DNA from: Bacteroidales bacterium
Lineage (GTDB): Bacteria > Bacteroidota > Bacteroidia > Bacteroidales > P3
NCBI GenBank assembly: GCA_024685285.1
Contig: JAIKVZ010000004.1
Location: 1 to 48,926 of the forward strand
DNA length: 48,926 nucleotides
Reading direction: 5' to 3'
Part shown: positions 17,038 through 26,217 of the stretch, one piece after another
Layout of the letters: each line of letters starts with the position of its first letter
Position numbering within the stretch: the stretch's first letter is position 1
Translations under genes and position numbers: made by a program
The notes under the pieces: model-generated
Seen by the model: only the letters and a program-made list of their open reading frames with translations
Databases searched by the model: none
What the model was told of the DNA's origin: nothing

Positions 17038-19881
17038 ATGAACACCGACGACAAGATTACGATACTGGGTGCCCGAGAGCACAATTTGCAGAATGTCGAC
17101 ATCACTCTGCCGCGTGGCAAGTTGGTGGTTTTCACTGGCTTGAGTGGCAGCGGCAAGTCGAGCTTGGCTTTTGACACCATACATGCCGAAGGTCAGCGTC
17201 GCTACTTGGAGACTTTCTCAGCCTATGCCCGACACTTTATCGGCAATATGGAGCGTCCAGATGTAGACCTCATCGACGGCCTCAGCCCAGTCATAGCCAT
17301 AGAGCAGAAAAGCACTAACAACAATCCACGCTCGACAGTGGGCACAGTGACCGACACCTACGACTTGCTGCGTCTGCTTTATGCCAGAATCGGTGTGGCC
17401 TATTCGGTGGCTACTGGCAACCGTATGGTAAAATACAGCGAAGAACAGATACTACATATCATTTCTGAGACCTACGATGGCCGCGATGTCACGGTGCTTG
17501 CTCCGTTGGTCAAGCGTCGCAAAGGCCACTATCGTGAACTATTTGCCCAAGTGGCCAAAAAAGGTTTTCTGCGGGTGAGGGTTGATGGCGAGGTGCGAGA
17601 GTTGACTTATAATATGCAAGTGGACCGCTATAAGGTGCACGACATAGAGTTGGTTATTGACCGCATACGTGTTGGCAAGAACGAGCAGCGTATGCGTGAG
17701 GCAGTAAAGACAGCTTTCCGCCAAGGTAAGGGAGTCCTCATGGTGCTCGACGGCGACAAGGTGAACTACTACAGCCGTCTGCTAATGGATCCTGAGACGG
17801 GGCTCTCCTATCCCGAGCCGGAACCAAACACTTTCTCGTTCAACTCGCCATACGGTGCATGCCCCAAGTGCAACGGTTTGGGCGAGATTGCCGAGATTGA
17901 TTTGGCTCGCATAATTCCCGATGGCAAGAAAAGCATCCGTCAGGGAGCGATAGAGGTGCTTGGCAAATACAGCGAGACCAACTATATGTACCGTAGGCTT
18001 GAGAGTTTAGGTAAGCAGTACGGTTTTACACTTGACGACCCTATTGAGGAACTCGGCGAGGAGGCTCTTGGGGCTATTCTTTACGGCACCAGCGACTATT
18101 CGGGCCTTGACGACCCTTACGACACTTCGCTCCATGGCGGCTTTGCCGGTGTTGTAAACTACATACGCCGTATGTCCACTGACGAGGCTTCGCCAGCCGT
18201 ACAGCGCTGGGCTGCCAGCTTCATGAACACCATACCGTGTCCAGACTGCCATGGTCACAGACTCAAACCAGAGTCGCTTAGTTTCCGTATCGAAGGTAAA
18301 AACATAGGCGAACTGGCCGACATGGATTTGACTGAACTCTACGACTGGCTCCAACATTTGGAGGAACGTCTTGACGATCGCGACCGCACCATTGCTCATG
18401 AGGTGTTGCAAGAGATTCTCAAGCGGCTTGGCTTCCTTGTTGATGTAGGTCTGGGGTATCTATCGATGAACCGTAGTGCGGGCTCCCTTTCTGGCGGCGA
18501 GAGTCAACGTATAAGGCTCGCCACACAAATTGGTTCGCAGTTAGTCAATGTACTCTATATACTTGATGAGCCGTCGATAGGCTTGCATCAACGAGATAAC
18601 CGACGCTTGATAAAAGCGTTGCAAGATCTGCGCGACTTAGGTAATAGTGTGATCGTGGTTGAGCATGACCGCGACATGATGTTGGCGGCCGACTATTTGG
18701 TAGACATAGGCCCAGGTGCAGGAGTGTGCGGAGGCAAAGTGCTGTTTGCAGGAGCCCTGACTCCTGACATCCTGAAAAGCAAAAGTGCACCGGCGAGTCT
18801 TACGCTCGAATACCTCTCTCGCCAGCGCGACATAGCATTGCCAGACCGTCGCCCAGTCGAAGGCCGTAAACATCTGCTGCTTGAGGGCGCTTCCGGCAAT
18901 AACCTCAAAAACGTAACCCTTGATCTTCCGCTTGGGCTAATGGTTTGTGTCACCGGAGTTAGCGGAAGCGGCAAGAGTACACTTATTAACGAGACCCTCC
19001 AACCACTACTAAGTCAGTTGCTCTACCGCTCCGTTAAACGCCCGTTGCCATATAGAAGTGTGACCGGTACAGAGAACATCGACAAGGTAATACAAATAGA
19101 CCAGAGCCCAATTGGACGTACCCCACGCAGTAATCCGGCAACCTATGTTGGTGTGTTCGACGACATACGTCACCTCTTTGCCCAACTACCTTCGGCACGT
19201 ATCAGGGGGTACAAACCGGGCCGTTTCTCGTTCAATGTCACTGGCGGTCGTTGCGAACACTGCAAAGGTGCAGGTCTACGTACTATTGAAATGAACTTTC
19301 TGCCCGACGTATATGTTCAGTGCGAAGTATGTGGTGGCAAACGCTACAACCGAGAGACACTTGAGATTAGATATAAGGGGAAGAGTATATCGGACGTTCT
19401 TGACATGACCATCAACGAAGCCGTGGAGTTTTTCGAACCATACCCCAAGATATATCGCAAACTCAAGGCTATACAGGATGTGGGCTTGGGCTATATAACC
19501 TTGGGTCAGCAGAGCACCACCCTCAGCGGCGGCGAAGCCCAACGCATAAAGCTGGCCACCGAACTTAGCCGTACCGACACAGGCAAAACGCTATATATAC
19601 TTGACGAGCCCACAACTGGCCTCCATTTCGAGGACATTAGAGTCCTTCTTGGGGTTTTACAGAAACTTGTCGACAAAGGCAACACCGTACTAATCATCGA
19701 ACACAACATGGATGTTATTAAAGTAGCCGACTGGATAATTGATATGGGCCCTGACGGTGGCCGGGCTGGTGGCAATGTGGTGTGTACAGGTACTCCGGAG
19801 CAAGTGACGGAGTGCGCCGAGAGTGCCACTGGGCAGTACTTGAAACTTGAATTAGAACAAACCGTTGCATCCGTGCAATGA
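17038..19881 (+). CDS. uvrA: UvrA excinuclease subunit, second copy
   Basis: 947 residues from ATG 17038; the longer frame from 16996 starts upstream of the promoter box. It has the full UvrA plan: Walker A GLSGSGKSS and GVSGSGKST, LSGGESQRIRLA and LSGGEAQRIKLA, YILDEPSIGLH and YILDEPTTGLH, and zinc modules CPKCNGLG, CPDCHGHR and CEHCKGAG...CEVCGG. It is clearly related to but strongly diverged from the copy at 11463, so this is an old duplication or a second lineage rather than a recent one. Bacteroidetes commonly carry two uvrA genes; which is the main repair enzyme is not evident. It uses more A/T-ending codons than the first copy. Its last 4 bases overlap the DUF819 gene (ATGA). Confidence 0.93.
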   Translation: MNTDDKITILGAREHNLQNVDITLPRGKLVVFTGLSGSGKSSLAFDTIHAEGQRRYLETFSAYARHFIGNMERPDVDLIDGLSPVIAIEQKSTNNNPRSTVGTVTDTYDLLRLLYARIGVAYSVATGNRMVKYSEEQILHIISETYDGRDVTVLAPLVKRRKGHYRELFAQVAKKGFLRVRVDGEVRELTYNMQVDRYKVHDIELVIDRIRVGKNEQRMREAVKTAFRQGKGVLMVLDGDKVNYYSRLLMDPETGLSYPEPEPNTFSFNSPYGACPKCNGLGEIAEIDLARIIPDGKKSIRQGAIEVLGKYSETNYMYRRLESLGKQYGFTLDDPIEELGEEALGAILYGTSDYSGLDDPYDTSLHGGFAGVVNYIRRMSTDEASPAVQRWAASFMNTIPCPDCHGHRLKPESLSFRIEGKNIGELADMDLTELYDWLQHLEERLDDRDRTIAHEVLQEILKRLGFLVDVGLGYLSMNRSAGSLSGGESQRIRLATQIGSQLVNVLYILDEPSIGLHQRDNRRLIKALQDLRDLGNSVIVVEHDRDMMLAADYLVDIGPGAGVCGGKVLFAGALTPDILKSKSAPASLTLEYLSRQRDIALPDRRPVEGRKHLLLEGASGNNLKNVTLDLPLGLMVCVTGVSGSGKSTLINETLQPLLSQLLYRSVKRPLPYRSVTGTENIDKVIQIDQSPIGRTPRSNPATYVGVFDDIRHLFAQLPSARIRGYKPGRFSFNVTGGRCEHCKGAGLRTIEMNFLPDVYVQCEVCGGKRYNRETLEIRYKGKSISDVLDMTINEAVEFFEPYPKIYRKLKAIQDVGLGYITLGQQSTTLSGGEAQRIKLATELSRTDTGKTLYILDEPTTGLHFEDIRVLLGVLQKLVDKGNTVLIIEHNMDVIKVADWIIDMGPDGGRAGGNVVCTGTPEQVTECAESATGQYLKLELEQTVASVQ

Positions 19882-21011
19882 TACGCATACTGTTCATAAT
19901 ATATCTGCTGGGAACACCGTTGCTGCTTATGCTCCTGGCACGACGTTGGCGGTGGATAAACGCCGTCAGTCCCATGACCTTGCTTTACATTATTGGTCTT
20001 GCAGTAGCCAACACAGTTCATTTTACTGATACCATCTCAGCTACCTGCACCATGGTTGGCAACGTGGCTGTGCCGCTGGCCATACCGCTAATGTTAATGA
20101 GTTGTGATGTGCGTTGTCTTTCATGGCGCAAAGCCGGCAAAGTGTTCTTGAGCGGCCTGGCAGCAGTTCTGATAGTGAGCGTAGGGGGCTATTTTCTGTT
20201 CCGCCATGGTAGCGACGATATTGATTTTGCACGTGTATGTGCTGTGGCTACAGGCATATATACCGGAGGCATACCCAATATGGGAGCCGTTGCCAAGGGG
20301 GTAGAACTCAATGGCGACTCGTTTCTCTATCTCACTTCATATGATTTGATAGCCACGGGGCTGTACCTTGTCTTCATTATCTTTGCCGGCAAACAGGTGT
20401 TTCGCAAATTGTTGGGTTCGGGTATTGAGCGCTCCAAGGTTTCAGCCGAAACAGTTTCCATACCCAAAGACAAACGGCGCAACAATATGTTGTTGGTATT
20501 ACAAATAGTGGCTGCGGTGATCATAGCCGCGGCGAGTTTCATATTAGCTATGGTTGTGCCGCCCAAAGGCGAGGTGAATATGACAGTGCTCATACTGGCC
20601 TTGACTACGTTGGCAATAGGGGTTGGATTGCTACTGCCTGCCAGGCAAGGCGACGAGGCTTTCAACATTGGGCTCTACTTGGTCTATCTTTTCTGCTTCT
20701 CAATTGCCAACAGCTGCGATGTGAGTCAGATGGACATAGGAGGCAGCCTCAATATTCTTGGCTATGTGCTGTTTGTAATCTTTGGTTCGTTGGTGCTACA
20801 GATTTTGATGGCTAAGTGGCTCAAAATCGACGGCGATACGGTCATGGTCGCATCGGTGGCTCTCATCAACTCGCCTCCTTTTGTGCCAATGGTGGCTGCA
20901 TTGTTGGGCAACCGTGATGTCATGGTTGTCGGCATCAGCATAGGCCTGCTTGGTTATATGATAGGCAACTACATAGGTATTGCTGTGTACCATCTGTTGA
21001 CTCTTTTCTGA
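19878..21011 (+). CDS. DUF819 family integral membrane protein
   Basis: 377 residues with about 10 hydrophobic segments. The pattern GNVAVPLAIPLMLMSCDVR near residue 65-83 and ATGIYTGGIPNMGAVAKGVELNGDSF near residue 120-145, with a second pseudo-symmetric half (GLLLPARQGDEAFNIGLYLVYLFCFSIANSCDVSQM, NSPPFVPMVAALLGNRD), match the DUF819 (YjcL-like) family, which resembles secondary transporters. Substrate unknown. Start overlaps the uvrA stop by 4 bases (ATGA), so it is coupled to a DNA repair gene; this may only reflect operon packing. Confidence 0.75.
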   Translation: MIRILFIIYLLGTPLLLMLLARRWRWINAVSPMTLLYIIGLAVANTVHFTDTISATCTMVGNVAVPLAIPLMLMSCDVRCLSWRKAGKVFLSGLAAVLIVSVGGYFLFRHGSDDIDFARVCAVATGIYTGGIPNMGAVAKGVELNGDSFLYLTSYDLIATGLYLVFIIFAGKQVFRKLLGSGIERSKVSAETVSIPKDKRRNNMLLVLQIVAAVIIAAASFILAMVVPPKGEVNMTVLILALTTLAIGVGLLLPARQGDEAFNIGLYLVYLFCFSIANSCDVSQMDIGGSLNILGYVLFVIFGSLVLQILMAKWLKIDGDTVMVASVALINSPPFVPMVAALLGNRDVMVVGISIGLLGYMIGNYIGIAVYHLLTLF

Positions 21012-21073
21012 AAGACGAAAAATATTTGCCCGTCTGTATACTATTTGCTGCGGAGTTGCGTTACATATAATGT

Positions 21074-22297
21074 ATGAAACGCTGGATGTTGGTTGTCATT
21101 GTCGCTGTGTTTGCCATTGCGGCAACAAGTTTGGTTGTTATTCAGATAGACCAGACCCGTCAAACCTATTCCATTAGTGGCAACTTGTTCAATACCACAG
21201 TCGGAAATGCAATGGACAATGTGGTTTCGGAACTCGAAAGCGACAGCACCGCCGCGCAGGTGTCGCAGATGCGTACCTTCGGCTATCTCGATTCGCTTAT
21301 TGCCGACGAACTGCTCGAAGCAGGTGTGGACCTTGACCCAGAGGTGGGCATATACGACGCCACAACCGACGAGTTCTACTATTGCAGCCGCGCCGGCATG
21401 GAGGGCAAGTTGCGAACCTCGCCATTCAAATACAGTTTCCATCCAACCGGGGTCTACAGTCCAAACCAGTATTTCATAGTCCTGGCTTTCCCTTCGGCAG
21501 CACTTTTCCTGCGTCAAAACGCTCACCTATATGTCTATATGAGCATCTTTCTGATTGTGATTGTGGCGCTGTTGTTCGTCTTCTCGGTGGTGATTATTGT
21601 CAACCTCAGCAAGGTCGATGAGATGAAGACCACCTTTGTCAACAATATGACACACGAAATCAAGACACCCATAGCCACAATAGCACTGGCTTGCGAGATG
21701 CTCGGCGAGCAGCAACCCGACGGACAGCCCAATACCGCACTCGGTATCATTGCCGATGAAAACCGGCGTATGCGTTTGTTGGTCGAGACTATCCTGCAGA
21801 GTTCCAAGATGTCAGACCCACATTTTCCACTCAACAGGCGTGAGGTTGATGTGCATACCGTGGTTGGGAGCGTGCTGCAGAGTTTCCGTATGTCGGTGAG
21901 CAATGCCGGTGGCAGCATAGAGACCCACCTCGAGGCCGAGCCGCACATCATATTTGCCGACGAGCTGCACATAACCAATATGGTCTACAATCTGATCGAC
22001 AACGCCATCAAATACTCCAACGGGCAGCCAAGGGTCATCGTGTCGACATCATGCCACAGCGGTGTGTTCAGCCTGAGCGTCGAAGACCATGGGATAGGCA
22101 TTGCCAAGTCGGAGCAGAAACGTATCTTCGACAAATTCTATCGTGTCTCTACTGGCGATGTCCACAATGTGAAAGGCTTTGGCATAGGACTCAATTATGT
22201 TGCCCAGGTGGTGCGCCTGCACAAAGGCCACATTGCTCTGCAAAGCGAACCGGGCAAGGGCTCGAAATTCACGGTGAGTTTGCCCTGCGGGTTATAG
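21074..22297 (+). CDS. Sensor histidine kinase (orphan)
   Basis: 407 residues. Two membrane segments (about residues 4-24 and 156-178) bracket a ~130-residue periplasmic sensor region without a recognisable fold. The HisKA region has NNMTHEIKTPIATIAL (phospho-acceptor His near residue 194), followed by the ATPase: N box NLIDNAIKYS, G1 DHGIGI, F box FDKFYRV, G2 GFGIGL. It is a complete EnvZ-like kinase. No response regulator is within 20 kb on either side in this window, so its partner is encoded elsewhere. The 62-base upstream gap has TACTATTTGC, one base off the -7 consensus spacing, so promoter assignment is uncertain; read-through from uvrA/DUF819 is possible. Confidence 0.88.
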   Translation: MKRWMLVVIVAVFAIAATSLVVIQIDQTRQTYSISGNLFNTTVGNAMDNVVSELESDSTAAQVSQMRTFGYLDSLIADELLEAGVDLDPEVGIYDATTDEFYYCSRAGMEGKLRTSPFKYSFHPTGVYSPNQYFIVLAFPSAALFLRQNAHLYVYMSIFLIVIVALLFVFSVVIIVNLSKVDEMKTTFVNNMTHEIKTPIATIALACEMLGEQQPDGQPNTALGIIADENRRMRLLVETILQSSKMSDPHFPLNRREVDVHTVVGSVLQSFRMSVSNAGGSIETHLEAEPHIIFADELHITNMVYNLIDNAIKYSNGQPRVIVSTSCHSGVFSLSVEDHGIGIAKSEQKRIFDKFYRVSTGDVHNVKGFGIGLNYVAQVVRLHKGHIALQSEPGKGSKFTVSLPCGL

Positions 22298-22326
22298 TTT
22301 TTTTTCGATAATTATAAAAAAAAATG

Positions 22327-22335
22327 TATTTTTGC
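22327..22335 (+). promoter_or_regulatory. -7 box (TATTTTTGC) of the DUF4954 gene
   Basis: Perfect TAnnTTTG 21 bases before the ATG at 22356. Confidence 0.7.
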
Positions 22336-22355
22336 ACTTTCAAAAATACACATCT

Positions 22356-24209
22356 ATGAGTACAATCACCTACCGCCCATTGAGTAAAGCCGAGATTGAG
22401 ACACTTGAGCGCCTCGGCAACAGTGCCACCGACTGGCAGACTATCATGGTAGCACCGGGAACCGACCTGAACCGTGTACGCAACAACAGTTTCGACGGCC
22501 GCGTATGTTTTGGCCCCTTTGGCCAGGAGCCTCTGACCGACGGTCTGTTGAGCCTGCCGCAAGGTATATCTGGCAGCCATATTGCCAACAGTACCATAGG
22601 CCCTAACTCGGCACTGCACAGGGTGGCATACATGAGCGGATACACTACCGGTGAGGGCTGCCTGCTGAGCAATATCGGCGAGCTCACTGCCGGCGGTGAA
22701 CTACAATATATCGAGGTAATGAACGAATGCGGCGGCCGCAGGCTGCTGCCTTTCGCCGGTATGACCATGGCGCAGGCCTATATCTGGGCCCGCTATCGCG
22801 ACCGCGAGGCCTTGATGGACCGTCTTGACGAGATGACTCGCCGCCACATAACCGCAAACGGCGGTATGGGCGTTATTGGCGATGCCGCTGTGGTGCGCAA
22901 CACGGTGCACGTGAGCAACGTGATAGTCTGCTCGTCGAAGCAGGCCCCAAGCCGCATTGTGGACTGCATCACGCTCACCGACGGCGTTATTGGCTACGGC
23001 TGCAACCTTACCTACGGCGTTGTAGCTCAGCGTTTCTTGCTCGGCGAGAATGTACACCTTGAATACAGTCTGCGCCTCAACGACACCGTGGTGGGCGACA
23101 ACTCCACCTTGGCACGTGGCGAGGTGGCCTGCAGTATCATATTCCCGGCCCACGAGCAGCACCACAACAGCTCGTTCTTAATCGCCGCCCTCGTCATGGG
23201 GCAGAGCAATGTGGCCTCCGGTGCCACGTTGGGCTCGAATCACAATGGTCGCACCGCCGATGGCGAGCTGGCCGTGGGACGCGGCTTCTGGCCCGGCCTG
23301 TGCGTCAGTCTCAAGCACACATCGCGTATGGCCAGCTACACCCTGTTGGCCAAGGCCGACTACCCCTCCGAACTCAACATCACGCTGCCCTTTGCCCTTA
23401 TCAACAACAACACAGCCAAGAACCGCCTCGAGGTTATGCCGGCCTACTGGTGGCTCTACAATATGTATGCCCTTGACCGCAACGGGCGCAAGTTTGCCAA
23501 ACGCGACAAACGTGTCTATGCCCGTCAGCATATTGAGTTTGCACCACTGGCACCCGATACCGCCGAGGAGATAATGCTTGGTCGCGACCTGCTGCGTATG
23601 TGGACCGAAAAGGCCTACGCCGAAGCCAAGCTGCAGGCAGCACCGGCCGATGTTGCCGACGCTTTGGCCGCTTCAACGCCCATCGAGGTGCAGGCCTACG
23701 GCATGGAGCGCGGTAAGCGCAAAACCGTTATACTCAAGCCAGGCCAGGGCTACCGCGCCTATACCGATATGTTGGTCTATTACGCCATGGGCCAGTTGGC
23801 AGAACGCTACGGCAACCAGCTTCCCGATGCAACCGCTTTGGGCGGCGAGCGTTGCGTGCGCTGGGTAAACTGGGGCGGACAGCTCATACCAGGCAGCGAG
23901 GCCGACCGCTTGCTGGCCGACATCGAGGCTGGCCGTTTAAGCTCGTGGCAAGAGGTCGAAAACCGCCTCGACGAGCTCTGGACCGCCTATCCCGAGCAAA
24001 AAATGCACCACGCCTACCAGACCCTGTGTGCCCTCTCGCAGGTCAAGAGCCTCGACGAAGCCGAGTGGAACAAGTATCTGGCTCAATATGCCGAGTTGCA
24101 GCAGTATGTGGCCGACCAGGTGAAGGTTACACGCCAGAAGGACGATGACAACGAGTTCCGCAAGTCGACATACTGGAACGAGGCTGAGATGAAAAACGTA
24201 CTGCAATGA
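22356..24209 (+). CDS. DUF4954 family protein (left-handed beta-helix, nucleotidyl/acyltransferase-like)
   Basis: 617 residues from ATG 22356; an earlier in-frame ATG (22332) lies within the promoter. The protein matches DUF4954, found widely in Bacteroidetes and spirochaetes. Residues ~90-330 carry imperfect hexapeptide repeats (SHIANSTIGPNSALHRVAYM; GVIGDAAVVRNTVHVSNVIV; YGCNLTYGVV; VVGDNSTLARGEV), implying a left-handed beta-helix like that of sugar-phosphate nucleotidyltransferases. The C-terminal ~250 residues are helical. No characterised activity is known to me. It overlaps the downstream outer-membrane barrel gene by 4 bases (ATGA). Confidence 0.85.
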   Translation: MSTITYRPLSKAEIETLERLGNSATDWQTIMVAPGTDLNRVRNNSFDGRVCFGPFGQEPLTDGLLSLPQGISGSHIANSTIGPNSALHRVAYMSGYTTGEGCLLSNIGELTAGGELQYIEVMNECGGRRLLPFAGMTMAQAYIWARYRDREALMDRLDEMTRRHITANGGMGVIGDAAVVRNTVHVSNVIVCSSKQAPSRIVDCITLTDGVIGYGCNLTYGVVAQRFLLGENVHLEYSLRLNDTVVGDNSTLARGEVACSIIFPAHEQHHNSSFLIAALVMGQSNVASGATLGSNHNGRTADGELAVGRGFWPGLCVSLKHTSRMASYTLLAKADYPSELNITLPFALINNNTAKNRLEVMPAYWWLYNMYALDRNGRKFAKRDKRVYARQHIEFAPLAPDTAEEIMLGRDLLRMWTEKAYAEAKLQAAPADVADALAASTPIEVQAYGMERGKRKTVILKPGQGYRAYTDMLVYYAMGQLAERYGNQLPDATALGGERCVRWVNWGGQLIPGSEADRLLADIEAGRLSSWQEVENRLDELWTAYPEQKMHHAYQTLCALSQVKSLDEAEWNKYLAQYAELQQYVADQVKVTRQKDDDNEFRKSTYWNEAEMKNVLQ

Positions 24210-24835
24210 GGCATAGCGTTGGCATATTTTCCGCCATACTCTTCATAGTCTTGGCGGCAGGAGTGCAGGCTCAGGCACGCTTCGACGCCTCGGTATGGGG
24301 AGGGCTCGCCATGGGTCAGATTGACGGCGACGGGGCCGGGTCGTACAACCACCCTGGACTTACGGCTGGAGTTGAGAGCTCGTTTGCGCTGGGCGACATT
24401 GATTCGCCCCTGCGGGCCATGGTCGGTGTGGGATTTATGCAGAAAGGGTCGCATGTAAGCAATATTGGCCGCATCATAAGCCTAAATTATGTCGAGATAC
24501 CAGTTATGCTCACCGCCTCGTTTAGCCGCGACAGGCTGCGTGCGGGCCTCGGGTTTGCACCGGCAGTGCTGGTGGCCGCCAATGTGCACGACGACGGGGT
24601 CGACAACCCAACACAGTCTGGTAACTACCGTCGTTTCGATGCGCTGCCGTTTTTGGCCAGCGTGCGTTATCTGCTGAGTGACCACTTCGGCTTCGAGCTA
24701 CGCTACGAGAACTCGCTGCTGCCTGTCACCAAGCAAAGCGGTTCCGGCACATACCGCATAGTGAGAAGCAACCAGGGCGCGTTCAATCGCCTTCTTACCA
24801 TAGGTATTGTATACCGTTGGTTGCCAAGTAGGTAG
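24206..24835 (+). CDS. Outer-membrane beta-barrel protein (PorT-like)
   Basis: 209 residues. Signal peptide MRHSVGIFSAILFIVLAAGVQAQA, then an ~8-strand pattern of alternating residues (FDASVWGGLAMGQIDGDG; RAMVGVGFMQKGSHV; LNYVEIPVMLTASF; RLRAGLGFAPAVLVAANV; FGFELRYENSLLPV) ending in aromatic YRWLPSR. This is the usual PorT/OmpA-like small barrel of Bacteroidetes. The LNYVEIPVML motif is typical of that group. Coupled to DUF4954 by ATGA overlap. Role unknown; the repeat element copy C follows its stop. Confidence 0.8.
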   Translation: MRHSVGIFSAILFIVLAAGVQAQARFDASVWGGLAMGQIDGDGAGSYNHPGLTAGVESSFALGDIDSPLRAMVGVGFMQKGSHVSNIGRIISLNYVEIPVMLTASFSRDRLRAGLGFAPAVLVAANVHDDGVDNPTQSGNYRRFDALPFLASVRYLLSDHFGFELRYENSLLPVTKQSGSGTYRIVRSNQGAFNRLLTIGIVYRWLPSR

Positions 24836-24953
24836 GCTCTATCGTCGGGAAAAGTATGCAGTTTGGTCGGTGCCAATGCTTCGATAGCCGACCGTGACCC
24901 GACCCCAACCCGACCTCAACCCGAACCTAACCCATTCAAACACTTGAAACTCA
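24834..24953 (+). repeat. 11-bp-unit dispersed repeat, copy C
   Basis: Units at 24887-24930: GCCGACCGTGA, CCCGACCCCAA, CCCGACCTCAA, CCCGAACCTAA, then CCC, a spacer and TTGAAACTCA (24944-24953). A CTCTATCGTCGG box directly after the barrel-gene stop resembles the CCTACCATCG box of A and D. GGTCGG (24865-24870) can pair with CCGACC (24888-24893). The element lies in the 172-base gap before the thioesterase gene. Confidence 0.8.
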
Positions 24954-25007
24954 CGTAGTTATATTGAAAATTCGCTATATAGCACTCACAGTCAACGATT
25001 TAAATCC

Positions 25008-25433
25008 ATGAAAAGTACCCTAATAGAGCTTGCCGAGGTTGTGTTTGCCGCCGACCGTTATGCCACCGAGGCAACCGGCATAACCATTGCCGAAGTGGAG
25101 CCGCACCGTGCGGTGTGCCGTCTGCGTCTCGAGGCGCGTCACCGCAACGCCCGCGGGGCGGTGATGGGTGGTGTGATTTTCACCATGGCCGACTTTGGCG
25201 CCGCCATTGCCGCCAACACGGATTGTCTTGAGGTCGGCGGGCTGCAGTGGGTGTCGCTCGGCAGCACGGTGAACTATTTGGCTTCGCCGCGTGGCGACGA
25301 GCTGTGCAGCGAGACGGTATGTGTCAAACACGGGCGCACCACGGCTCTCTACCGCACCACGGTTAGCGACGGTGCACGAGCAGTGGCCGAGGTGTCGGCC
25401 ACCATGGTGTGCGTGGGCGGTAGCGACTGTTAA
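25008..25433 (+). CDS. PaaI-type hotdog thioesterase
   Basis: 141 residues, the usual length of a single hotdog domain. It should hydrolyse acyl- or aryl-CoA thioesters in the cytoplasm. Seen: the hotdog core NARGAVMGGVIFTMADFGAAIAAN, with the catalytic Asp in MADF; the His of the classic HGG motif is Met here, as in many Bacteroidetes and Firmicutes members. Also WVSLGSTVNYLASPRGDEL and a final strand pair. Convergent with lpxA: the two stop codons overlap at 25430-25433 through a shared TTAA, so no terminator fits between them. No promoter box is obvious upstream. Confidence 0.85.
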   Translation: MKSTLIELAEVVFAADRYATEATGITIAEVEPHRAVCRLRLEARHRNARGAVMGGVIFTMADFGAAIAANTDCLEVGGLQWVSLGSTVNYLASPRGDELCSETVCVKHGRTTALYRTTVSDGARAVAEVSATMVCVGGSDC

Positions 25434-26215
25434 TCGCGTTTCATGAATGTGTAGCCGCGCATAATGCCGGTGTTGGCGTTGCCGATGAAAGCCAGTACGG
25501 TCTTGCCCTCGTCGGTATGGCCAAAACGTTCTTTTATGGCCTCGACGGCCTCGGCGGTGTTGAGCCCTTTCTGGAACAGCAGACGGTAAATGCCTTGAAT
25601 GTTGTTGACAGCTTCGGGGCTGAAGCCGCGGCGTTGCAGGCCCAAGGTGTTCACTCCGGCATAGGATATGGGGTAGCGGGCCGCTTTGACGTATGGAGGT
25701 ATGTCCTTGTCGACGAGCGAGCCGCCCTGAGTGATGACGTGAGAACCGATGTGAATGAACTGAAGGCAGGCTGTTTTGCCGCCAAGTATCACGTAGTCGC
25801 CCACAAGTATGTGCCCGGCCAGGGTGGCGTTGTTGGCAAAGACGCAGTTGTCGCCTATGACGCAGTCGTGGGCCACATGCACGTAGGCCATGAGCAGGTT
25901 GTTGTTGCCTATGACAGTGCGACCAGAGGCCGAGGTGCCGCGGTTGATGGTGCAGCACTCGCGTATGGTGTTGTTGTCGCCAATCTCGACGGTGGTATAT
26001 TCGCCTGCAAACTTGAGGTCCTGCGGCACGGCGGCTATAACCGAACCGGGAAAGATGCGGCAGTTGCGCCCAATGCGTGCGCCGGGGAATATCGTTACGT
26101 TGGGGCCAATCCAGGTGCCATCGCCAATCTCAACATCGTCGGAGATGGTGGTGAAGTTCGATATGGTGACGTTCTGTCCAATCCTGGCTCTGGGGCTGAG
26201 GTCGTATAGTACCAT
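25430..26215 (-). CDS. lpxA: UDP-N-acetylglucosamine acyltransferase
   Basis: 261 residues. First step of lipid A synthesis: transfer of a 3-hydroxyacyl chain from ACP to UDP-GlcNAc in the cytoplasm; a homotrimer. Seen: about ten turns of hexapeptide repeats from IGQNVTI onward, the catalytic region MAYVHVAHDC with His116 in the place of E. coli His125, and FANNATLAGH; a helical C-terminal domain (NIQGIYRLLFQKGL). The ATG follows the lpxC stop by 2 bases, so the two are in one transcript. Confidence 0.95.
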   Translation of the reverse strand: MVLYDLSPRARIGQNVTISNFTTISDDVEIGDGTWIGPNVTIFPGARIGRNCRIFPGSVIAAVPQDLKFAGEYTTVEIGDNNTIRECCTINRGTSASGRTVIGNNNLLMAYVHVAHDCVIGDNCVFANNATLAGHILVGDYVILGGKTACLQFIHIGSHVITQGGSLVDKDIPPYVKAARYPISYAGVNTLGLQRRGFSPEAVNNIQGIYRLLFQKGLNTAEAVEAIKERFGHTDEGKTVLAFIGNANTGIMRGYTFMKRD

Positions 26216-26217
26216 GT

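Noticed and set aside
21011..21073. TACTATTTGC as promoter of the histidine kinase
   Set aside because: Spacing inside the -7 box is one base too long, so it was not listed as a feature.
25020..25958. 312-codon minus-strand frame opposite the thioesterase and within lpxA in another frame
   Set aside because: Composition is Arg/His-rich shadow sequence; lpxA and the thioesterase have clear family motifs.
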